The notes beneath the pieces were generated by a model. It made no database searches. It was given only the letters and a program-made list of their open reading frames with translations, and was not told the DNA's origin. Made by a program: the position numbers and the translations under genes. Of a stretch of DNA of 6,007 nucleotides, positions 1 to 4,727 are shown piece after piece (position 1 is the first letter of the stretch; every line of letters begins with the position of its first letter). The stretch is from Sulfurovum sp. GTDB taxonomy: Bacteria; Campylobacterota; Campylobacteria; Campylobacterales; Sulfurovaceae. The stretch spans positions 1-6,007 of the forward strand of contig JALTYW010000028.1 in NCBI GenBank assembly GCA_027046415.1, written 5' to 3'.

Positions 1-1353
1 TGAACGCGGAAGATATGCACCTTCACCCACAGGCATATACTGCTCTTTGATCGCATTATAAACCAGTGGATCTTCTCCAAGCGCTTTGGCATAGTAGTAG
101 CCCATCAACCCCTGAAGCTCTGTAAATTCATACACCATCTCGCTCATCAGGTCTGCCTTGGCAAGCTCGACCGCTCTGTCCATCAGTTTTTCAAGCTCTG
201 CAGGTGTTTTGCCGGTTTGTGCTTCAAGTTTATCTATATAAAGCGCAAGTAGCCTAAGCGCAATGCCCTTTTCACGCTTGATCTTGTCTGCCAACGTTCC
301 CAGTCCGTCAATGAACTGTACCTTCTCAAGCCCTGCAGTACTCAGTCCGTTACGCAGGTCATTGCGGTAGAAGAAAAGTCCGTCAGCCAGTCTTGGCTTC
401 AGCACACGCTCATTTCCGGCAATCACTTTGGAGTAGTCATCTGTATAGGCATTGGAGACTACCACAAATTTGTTGGTGATCTTGCCATTTTCAAAGACCG
501 GGAAGTAGCGCTGATGCTCCTTCATAGAGGTGATGATCACTTCCGGCGGCAGTTCGAGGAACATCTTGTCAAATTTCCCTACAAGCGCTTTGGGGTTTTC
601 AGTAATGGCAACCACTTCTGCCAAGAGTGCACTGTCACGTTCGATGACAATGCCGTGTTCTGTTTCAAGTGCATCAAACTCGGCAAGAATGCGTGTCTCG
701 CGATCTGAAGGCTCAAGAGTAACGGCTCCCTTTTTGAGTACATCAGGGTAGGCTTCAATGCTCGGTACTTCGACTGCATCATAGCTTACCATACGGTGCA
801 CATAGGTTTTGGTATCGGAGGTAACACCAAAAAGCTCTACCGGCACAGAGCTCTCTCCCAGTCTGACCTGCAGCCAGCGTACCGGACGGATGAACTCATC
901 ACTTCTCGCACCCCAGCGCATCATCTTGCCAAATGCCATAGAGTCAATCCATTTTCCGATCATCTCTTCAAGCAAAGAGGCGGTCGCTTCACCCTTCTCC
1001 TCTTTTTTGAAGTAGAGCACTTCACTCTTGCCTTTTTGCGCTCGACCCAGTTCATTCACATCCACACCGCACTTTCTTGCAAACCCAAGCGCAGCAGGGG
1101 TAGGCTCCCCGTCTTTGAATGCCGCTGCAACCGGAGGTCCCATCAGTTCGATGGTACTGTCTTCCTGAGTCAGCGGCATGGCATCATGCATCAATACAAG
1201 ACGTCTTGGCGTATAGACAAAACGGAAATCACACGAGAGTTTGTACTCTTCAAGCAGTTTGCGCCATGCATTTTCAATGTTGGTAACAATTTTCAGAAGC
1301 GGAATGGCGGGCAGTTCTTCCACACCGATCTCTATGAGTAGTGGTTGTGTCAT
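1..1353 (-). CDS. glyS: Glycyl-tRNA synthetase beta subunit, partial (C-terminus beyond left edge)
   Basis: Beta subunit of the bacterial alpha2beta2 glycyl-tRNA synthetase, a cytosolic enzyme that charges tRNA-Gly; the beta chain mainly handles tRNA recognition, while catalysis sits in the alpha chain (glyQ, not in this window). The 451 visible codons read without a stop to the left edge. Family signatures seen in order: LLIEIGVEELPA (residues 5-16), NPKALVGKFD (253-262), MKEHQRYFPV (277-286), GNERVLKPRLADGLFF (313-328), LGTLADK (351-357) and ELQGLMGYYYA (412-422). Family members are usually about 670-700 residues, so roughly the last third, including the anticodon-binding region, is missing. 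The ATG at 1353 is chosen because the conserved N-terminal motif follows at once and AGAGGA (1363-1368) lies 9 bases upstream. It is the last visible gene of the minus-strand series, 62 bases after the small membrane-protein gene, and is either cotranscribed or read from a weak local promoter. Confidence 0.96.
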   Translation of the reverse strand, partial: MTQPLLIEIGVEELPAIPLLKIVTNIENAWRKLLEEYKLSCDFRFVYTPRRLVLMHDAMPLTQEDSTIELMGPPVAAAFKDGEPTPAALGFARKCGVDVNELGRAQKGKSEVLYFKKEEKGEATASLLEEMIGKWIDSMAFGKMMRWGARSDEFIRPVRWLQVRLGESSVPVELFGVTSDTKTYVHRMVSYDAVEVPSIEAYPDVLKKGAVTLEPSDRETRILAEFDALETEHGIVIERDSALLAEVVAITENPKALVGKFDKMFLELPPEVIITSMKEHQRYFPVFENGKITNKFVVVSNAYTDDYSKVIAGNERVLKPRLADGLFFYRNDLRNGLSTAGLEKVQFIDGLGTLADKIKREKGIALRLLALYIDKLEAQTGKTPAELEKLMDRAVELAKADLMSEMVYEFTELQGLMGYYYAKALGEDPLVYNAIKEQYMPVGEGAYLPRS

Positions 1354-1388
1354 CGTAAAAGATCCTCTAAGGAGATAATGGAGGATAT

Positions 1389-1408
1389 TTTACCCAAAAG
1401 TTGGTAAA
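1389..1408. repeat. Short inverted repeat between small ORF and glyS
   Basis: TTTACC (1389-1394) and GGTAAA (1403-1408) form a perfect 6-bp inverted repeat with an 8-base spacer in the 62-bp gap ahead of glyS. A TAAAAT hexamer on the minus strand (1387-1392) overlaps one arm and resembles a -10 box for glyS, but there is no recognisable -35 box at 17 bp. The repeat could be an operator over a weak glyS promoter or a weak hairpin. There is no following T-run in either direction, so it is not a standard intrinsic terminator. This reading is inference from symmetry alone. Confidence 0.35.
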
Positions 1409-1415
1409 TAGGGGG

Positions 1416-1559
1416 TTATAGTTCTTCTTCCTCCTCTTTGAGGTCTTTGCGTCGCCACTCATCATCGAACTTTGAACGGAAGTTGTTGCGTACGATCGCA
1501 AAGGTCATATAGGCAAAAAGCAGTGCAGCAAAAATATAGACAATGTCTCCAAATGACAT
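1416..1559 (-). CDS. Small single-pass membrane protein, 47 aa, unknown function
   Basis: I do not recognise a family. The 47-residue product starts MSFGDIVYIF, has one clear hydrophobic segment at about residues 5-23, and then a positively charged stretch (R24, R28, K30) followed by a mixed-charge tail (residues 31-47) that ends in five consecutive glutamates and a leucine. By the positive-inside rule the tail should be cytoplasmic, with a very short N-terminus outside. Evidence that it is real: the ATG overlaps the trmL stop by one base (TGATG), AAGGAG lies 5 bases upstream within the end of trmL, and the gene fills what would otherwise be a 200-bp gap in a closely packed series. It is probably translationally coupled to trmL. 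The TAA stop is 62 bases before glyS. Any link to tRNA modification or charging is not implied by the sequence. Confidence 0.72.
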   Translation of the reverse strand: MSFGDIVYIFAALLFAYMTFAIVRNNFRSKFDDEWRRKDLKEEEEEL

Positions 1560-2047
1560 CAGGACTCCTTAAAAGGGATAGTAATCTTCTCAAAGCCCTC
1601 GTAGTTCTGTCGCAATGCCTCATAAGTCACAATGCCGACACTCACACCAAGGTTGAGACTTCTGCCTTTGCCACCCATAGGAATGGTAATGCATCGATCG
1701 GGGTGTTCTAGAAGCACACGTTCATCGATCCCTTTGGTCTCAGAGCCAAAAAGAATATAGTCTCCTTTTTGAAACTTGGCATCAAAGTAGAGATTGTCCG
1801 TTTTGGTCGTTGCCATATGGGTATGCGTATCTACCGGATGAGCAGCAAGAAAATCTGTAAACGACTCCCAGACAACAAGATCAAGCTGCTTCCAGTAATC
1901 CAACCCAGCCCGCTTGACCGCCTTGTCATCAATGTCAAATCCAAGCGGTTTGATCAAATGCAGTGTCGCCCCCAGATTGACGCACAACCGTCCAATCGTT
2001 CCCGTATTCTGTGGAATCTGCGGCTCTACCAATACTATATTGAACAT
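1559..2047 (-). CDS. trmL: tRNA (cytidine/uridine-34-2'-O)-methyltransferase, SPOUT family
   Basis: Small SpoU/TrmD-type (SPOUT, trefoil-knot) methyltransferase of the TrmL (YibK) group, which uses S-adenosylmethionine to 2'-O-methylate the wobble nucleotide of certain leucine tRNAs in the cytosol. The 162 residues match the usual 150-165 of this minimal, single-domain form. Visible motifs: motif 1 PQIPQNTGTIGRLC (9-22, with N14 and R20), motif 2 ILFGSETKGI (98-107, with E103), and motif 3 IPMGGKGRSLNLGVSV (122-137, with S130 and N132) followed by YEALRQ. Motif 3 usually reads RSxNLS; here the last Ser is Gly134, while the core residues remain. The ATG at 2047 is fixed by the family N-terminus (MFNIVLVEPQIP). 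It has no Shine-Dalgarno sequence: the leader is CCCCTCCT. The purU stop is 8 bases upstream, so coupling to purU is likely. Its own stop overlaps the next start by one base. Confidence 0.93.
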   Translation of the reverse strand: MFNIVLVEPQIPQNTGTIGRLCVNLGATLHLIKPLGFDIDDKAVKRAGLDYWKQLDLVVWESFTDFLAAHPVDTHTHMATTKTDNLYFDAKFQKGDYILFGSETKGIDERVLLEHPDRCITIPMGGKGRSLNLGVSVGIVTYEALRQNYEGFEKITIPFKES

Positions 2048-2055
2048 AGGAGGGG

Positions 2056-2892
2056 TTAAAAGACGATTGTTTTGTTGCCATTGACAAAAACACGGTCATG
2101 CAACACAAGATTAAGCGCACGGGAGAGCACCACTTTCTCCACATCACGTCCGGCACGCTGCATATCTCTCCAGTCAAAACGGTGATTGACAGGGATGACA
2201 TCCTGCGCAATGATCGGTCCTTCATCAAGATCGTTCGTCACAAAGTGTGCTGTCGCACCGATAATCTTCACCCCGCGTTCATAGGCTTGTTTATAAGGGT
2301 TGGCACCGATAAATGCCGGAAGGAAAGAGTGGTGAATATTGATAATCTTCTGGGGGTATGCCGCAACAAACGTCGGAGTAAGGATACGCATATATTTGGC
2401 AAGCACGATATAGTCAAAGGTATGTTTGTCGATCGCCTCCATCACTTTGGCTTCATGTGCCTCTCTGCTCAAACCCTCCGCAGAAATGTGAATGAATGGA
2501 ATATCAAAACGCTCCACAAGGCTTCGCAGCGTGTCGTGGTTGGCAATGACACACTCTATCTTGGCTCCCAGTTCTCCTGCTGCATGACGGATCAGGATGT
2601 CACCAAGCGCATGGGACTCTTTGGTAGCAAGAATGACGATCTTCTTCTGGCGTGGAGAGATGACTCTGATATGGGCATCTTCAGGGGCAATCTCTCTGAG
2701 TGCACGGTCAAGTTCTTCTATGTCAAAAGTACCTGTAACCACACTGCGCATAAAAAAACGCGCTCTGTCTTTGTCGACAAACTCACGGTTGGAATCGATA
2801 TTGAGATCACGGTCGTAAAAGACTTTTGAAATCTTGTAGACCAACCCCTTGGCATCATAACAGTCGATCAATACACGCGCTTTGGTTTCCAT
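2056..2892 (-). CDS. purU: Formyltetrahydrofolate deformylase
   Basis: Hydrolyses 10-formyltetrahydrofolate to formate and tetrahydrofolate, balancing the one-carbon pool and supplying formate, a cytosolic activity. The 278 residues match the roughly 280 of E. coli PurU. Residues 5-80 form an N-terminal ACT regulatory domain (ARVLIDCYDAKGLVYKIS), followed by a formyltransferase-fold catalytic domain from about residue 84. Conserved stretches include VIANHDTLRSLVERF (115-129), NIHHSFLPAFIGANPY (185-200) and DLDEGPII (221-228). By analogy with PurN, N185, H187 and D223 are the catalytic triad, and all are present. The ATG at 2892 is chosen because METKARVLID matches a family N-terminus and AAGGGA lies 9 bases upstream. 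The frame is open further back to a GTG at 3000, but that extension would be encoded by the inverted-repeat element. It follows leuB by 121 bp and precedes trmL by 8 bp; a weak promoter may lie in the AT-rich middle of the element (TTTAAT at 2956-2961, minus strand). Confidence 0.95.
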   Translation of the reverse strand: METKARVLIDCYDAKGLVYKISKVFYDRDLNIDSNREFVDKDRARFFMRSVVTGTFDIEELDRALREIAPEDAHIRVISPRQKKIVILATKESHALGDILIRHAAGELGAKIECVIANHDTLRSLVERFDIPFIHISAEGLSREAHEAKVMEAIDKHTFDYIVLAKYMRILTPTFVAAYPQKIINIHHSFLPAFIGANPYKQAYERGVKIIGATAHFVTNDLDEGPIIAQDVIPVNHRFDWRDMQRAGRDVEKVVLSRALNLVLHDRVFVNGNKTIVF

Positions 2893-2919
2893 GATATTTA
2901 ATCCCTTACCTCTCTGTAG

Positions 2920-2942
2920 GGTGTTGTCCCCCCGACAACACC
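2920..2942. repeat. Left-end hairpin of the inverted-repeat element
   Basis: GGTGTTGTC (2920-2928) and GACAACACC (2934-2942) are perfect reverse complements separated by CCCCC. On the minus-strand transcript this is a stable stem with a G5 loop, about 28-50 bases upstream of the purU start. No T-run follows in either direction, so it is not a canonical Rho-independent terminator, though it could slow polymerase, stabilise the 3' end of leuDB mRNA or affect purU expression. Confidence 0.75.
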
Positions 2943-2979
2943 GCTCATCCAAATAATTAAAGCATATTTTTGTATACAA

Positions 2980-3004
2980 CACAACGATGTTGTGGGGCAC
3001 AACA
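2980..3004. repeat. Right-end alternating hairpins of the inverted-repeat element
   Basis: Three copies of one word alternate in orientation: CACAAC (2980-2985), GTTGTG (2989-2994) and CACAAC (2998-3003). The central copy can pair with either neighbour: with the outer one as TGTTGTG/CACAACA (7 bp, GGG loop), or with the inner one as a 6-bp stem with a GAT loop. The two folds exclude each other. The structure begins about 10 bases past the leuB stop codon on the minus strand. Confidence 0.65.
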
Positions 3005-3013
3005 CCCTACGGG

Positions 3014-4087
3014 TTAGCGTGATGCATAGTCCGCAATAATATCACCCATCTCAGAACAGCTTACAATCTCTTTGGCATCATAGTCACCGATATCACCGGT
3101 ACGATACCCCTCTGCAAGGGCTTTTTTGATCGCTTCATCGATTCTGTCTGCCGCCTCCTGCTCATCGAGAGCATAGCGCAGCATCATACTTGCACTTGAG
3201 ATGGTCGCCAGCGGGTTGGCGATCCCCTGTCCTGCGATGTCCGGTGCAGAACCATGGATCGGTTCAAAGAGCCCTACCCCTTTTCCGGTACTTGCACTTG
3301 GCAGCAGCCCGATAGAACCGCTGAGCATACTTGCCGCATCGGAGAGGATGTCACCAAAGATGTTTCCTGTCAAAATGACGTCGAACTGTTTTGGGTCGCG
3401 GATCAGCTGCATTGCGGCATTGTCAACGTACATATGGCTGAGTTCTACTTCAGGATAATCCTTGGCAACCTCTTCCACGATCTCTCTCCAGAACTGGCTG
3501 ACTTCAAGTACATTAGCCTTGTCCACAGAGCAGACACGTTTGCTGCGTTTCATGGCGATATCAAATGCCACAACCGCGATACGTCTGACCTCTTCTTTGG
3601 TATATACCATTGTATTGAACGCTTTGTCTTCATGCAGCTCTCTTGGCTGACCGAAGTAAATACCACCGGTAAGCTCACGCACTACCATGATATCTACGCC
3701 CTGGATCACAGAAGGCTTGAGGCTTGAAGCGTTGACCAGTTCATCATACACCATCGCCGGTCGCAGGTTGGCAAAGGTACCCATCTCTTTACGCAGTCCA
3801 AGCAGTCCGGTTTCTGGTCGCAGATGACGCTCAAGGTTGTCCCACTTTGGTCCGCCAATGGCACCAAAAAGTACCGCGTCACATTTGTTGACCCCCTGAA
3901 TGGTCTCATCGGGAAGCGGTACCCCCGTTGCATCGATCGCAGCACCGCCAAGCAGCATCTCTTCATACTTGAGGTTAAACCCCTGTGCTACAGAAACCGC
4001 ATCGAGTACCTTAAGTGCCTCATCGACAATCTCGGGACCGATCCCGTCACCTTTGATCACGCCTATTCTATAGTTTCTTGTACTCAT
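3014..4087 (-). CDS. leuB: 3-isopropylmalate dehydrogenase
   Basis: Oxidatively decarboxylates 3-isopropylmalate with NAD+ to 2-oxoisocaproate (4-methyl-2-oxopentanoate), the step before the final transamination to leucine; cytosolic dimer. The 357 residues match the family. Motifs seen: GDGIGPEI (13-20), [12 protein letters not shown] (89-100), [13 protein letters not shown] (137-149), [10 protein letters not shown] (188-197), [12 protein letters not shown] (221-232), [15 protein letters not shown] (241-255) and the NAD-loop [18 protein letters not shown] (275-292). Substrate and metal residues known from the Thermus enzyme are all present with a constant offset: R99, R109, R137, Y144, K190, D222, D246 and D250. 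The LeuB-type ELTGGIYFG and GSAPD context argues against isocitrate dehydrogenase. The ATG overlaps the leuD stop by four bases (ATGA, 4084-4087), with AAAGGAG 7 bases upstream (4095-4101), so the two are an operon and probably coupled. Confidence 0.97.
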   Translation of the reverse strand: MSTRNYRIGVIKGDGIGPEIVDEALKVLDAVSVAQGFNLKYEEMLLGGAAIDATGVPLPDETIQGVNKCDAVLFGAIGGPKWDNLERHLRPETGLLGLRKEMGTFANLRPAMVYDELVNASSLKPSVIQGVDIMVVRELTGGIYFGQPRELHEDKAFNTMVYTKEEVRRIAVVAFDIAMKRSKRVCSVDKANVLEVSQFWREIVEEVAKDYPEVELSHMYVDNAAMQLIRDPKQFDVILTGNIFGDILSDAASMLSGSIGLLPSASTGKGVGLFEPIHGSAPDIAGQGIANPLATISSASMMLRYALDEQEAADRIDEAIKKALAEGYRTGDIGDYDAKEIVSCSEMGDIIADYASR

Positions 4088-4581
4088 TGCTGTGCTCCTT
4101 TGGCAATTTCCTGTTTTGCATAGTTGATCAGCCCACCCGCATCGACAAGCTCCTGCATAAATGCGGGGATGGGCGTAAACTTATAGGTTTTTGCCTGTGT
4201 AACATTGATGATCTCACCGCTGTCCATGTCGATACGTACAGTATCGCCTTCATTGATCTCGTCTGCCTCTTTGAGTTCAAAGATAGGCAGTCCCATATTG
4301 AATGCGTTTCTGTAGAAAATACGCGCGAAAGTCGGTGCTATGACGGCGTTGATCCCCGCTGCTTTAAGTGCGATAGGCGCATGCTCTCGGCTTGAACCGC
4401 ATCCAAAGTTCTCACCTGCGACGATGATATCACCCTCTTGCATTTTTGAGACGAACTCTGGGTCTGCATCTTCCATGACGTGCTTTGCCAATTCACTTGG
4501 CTCACTCGTGTTCAGGTAACGTGCCGCAATAATCAGATCTGTATCGATATTGTCGCCGAATTTCCAGACTTTTCCTTGCAA
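4084..4581 (-). CDS. leuD: 3-isopropylmalate dehydratase small subunit
   Basis: Small subunit of isopropylmalate isomerase (LeuCD), which converts 2-isopropylmalate to 3-isopropylmalate; the Fe-S catalytic subunit LeuC is not in the window. From the chosen start the product is 165 residues, the length of the short (archaeal-type/HacB-like) LeuD rather than the roughly 200-residue E. coli form. The swivelling aconitase C-domain shows [15 protein letters not shown] (9-23), the signature [10 protein letters not shown] (60-69), and [10 protein letters not shown] (90-99). The start is a TTG at 4581, placing [15 protein letters not shown] at the N-terminus, with AAAGGA (4588-4593) 6 bases upstream. 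The frame is open to an ATG at 4695, but that lies upstream of the predicted leuD promoter and would add 38 residues unlike the family. The stop overlaps leuB by 4 bases. The name could also be read as homoaconitase small subunit; pairing with leuB favours leucine synthesis. Confidence 0.95.
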   Translation of the reverse strand: MQGKVWKFGDNIDTDLIIAARYLNTSEPSELAKHVMEDADPEFVSKMQEGDIIVAGENFGCGSSREHAPIALKAAGINAVIAPTFARIFYRNAFNMGLPIFELKEADEINEGDTVRIDMDSGEIINVTQAKTYKFTPIPAFMQELVDAGGLINYAKQEIAKGAQQ

Positions 4582-4587
4582 AGTATA

Positions 4588-4593
4588 TCCTTT
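4588..4593 (-). promoter_or_regulatory. Ribosome binding site setting the leuD TTG start
   Basis: AAAGGA on the minus strand, 6 bases before TTG (4581-4579). It decides between the TTG and the upstream in-frame ATG at 4695, whose mRNA would have to begin upstream of the best leuD promoter. Confidence 0.7.
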
Positions 4594-4626
4594 GTACTCC
4601 GGACTGTGCCGGTAAAAATTTTCGCG

Positions 4627-4655
4627 ATTATAGCCAAAAAATCGGAATTTGCCAA
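4627..4655 (-). promoter_or_regulatory. Sigma70 promoter for leuDB
   Basis: Minus-strand -35 TTGGCA (4650-4655, five of six to TTGACA), 17-bp spacer, and a perfect -10 TATAAT (4627-4632). Transcription should start near 4620, giving a leader of about 40 bases to the leuD TTG. The -35 box overlaps an 8-bp palindrome CAAATTTG (4653-4660) and a tandem AATTTGCC repeat (4646-4653 and 4655-4662), which could be a repressor site. That last point is inference. Confidence 0.75.
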
Positions 4656-4685
4656 ATTTGCCGCGCAAAACAAAGAAAATTTCGG

Positions 4686-4691
4686 TATAAT
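4686..4691 (+). promoter_or_regulatory. -10 element of the rpoD promoter
   Basis: Perfect TATAAT on the plus strand, about 37 bases before the rpoD ATG, giving an expected start near 4698 and a leader of about 30 bases. No good -35 hexamer sits at 16-18 bp; the upstream bases are A/T-rich (AAAACAAAGAAAATTT), as is usual for Campylobacterota promoters, where the -35 is poorly conserved. It points away from the leuD promoter, and the two -10 boxes are about 53 bp apart. Confidence 0.65.
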
Positions 4692-4709
4692 CCACCTTAA
4701 TTTCCTCTT

Positions 4710-4719
4710 AAAAAAAAAA
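4710..4719 (+). repeat. A10 homopolymer in the rpoD leader
   Basis: Ten consecutive A residues immediately before the GGG of the rpoD ribosome binding site, inside the predicted 5' untranslated region. Length variation here would not change the reading frame but could alter spacing or ribosome access, and it is a common place for sequencing error. Confidence 0.85.
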
Positions 4720-4727
4720 GGGTTTCA

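Larger units (their letters stand above)
2916..3010. mobile_element. Putative 95-bp MITE/REP-like element with 12-bp terminal inverted repeats
   Basis: The interval begins with GTAGGGTGTTGT (2916-2927) and ends with its exact reverse complement (2999-3010). Each end also folds on itself: the left end is a perfect 9-bp stem with a C5 loop (2920-2942), and the right end a 7-bp stem with a GGG loop (2988-3004). Past the perfect repeats the two ends remain alike: a C-rich spacer, then ACAACA. The middle (about 2950-2980) is AT-rich and includes the 10-bp palindrome TTGTATACAA (2970-2979). The edge lies 3 bases past the leuB stop, so the element fills most of the leuB-purU gap. There is no coding capacity and no obvious target-site duplication (left flank CCTCTCT, right flank GGGTTAG). 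Terminal repeats with subterminal hairpins fit a non-autonomous transposable element or a REP/BIME-type repeat; the class cannot be fixed from one copy. Confidence 0.6.

Noticed and set aside
796..1341. 181-codon plus-strand open frame opposite glyS
   Set aside because: It lies fully within glyS on the other strand, where continuous glycyl-tRNA synthetase beta homology is clear. Its product is rich in H, R, C and F and matches no family.
2098..2829. 243-codon plus-strand open frame opposite purU
   Set aside because: Antisense shadow of purU, whose domains and catalytic residues are intact; no ribosome binding site or domain supports the plus-strand reading.
2956..2984. Promoter for purU inside the element (TTGTGT, 17 bp, TTTAAT on the minus strand)
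   Set aside because: The -10 is close to consensus but the -35 matches only three of six in very AT-rich DNA, so it is not listed as a feature.
2916..3004. Start of a CRISPR-like array because of repeated GTTGTG/CACAAC words
   Set aside because: The words alternate in orientation and have no uniform spacers; they form hairpins, not direct repeats.
2916..3010. Intrinsic terminator for leuDB
   Set aside because: Stems are strong but neither is followed by a T-run in either direction, and the matching 12-bp ends over 95 bp fit an inserted repeat better. A role in slowing transcription is still possible.
3254..3727. 157-codon plus-strand open frame opposite leuB
   Set aside because: Shadow of leuB, which shows all family motifs in the minus-strand frame.
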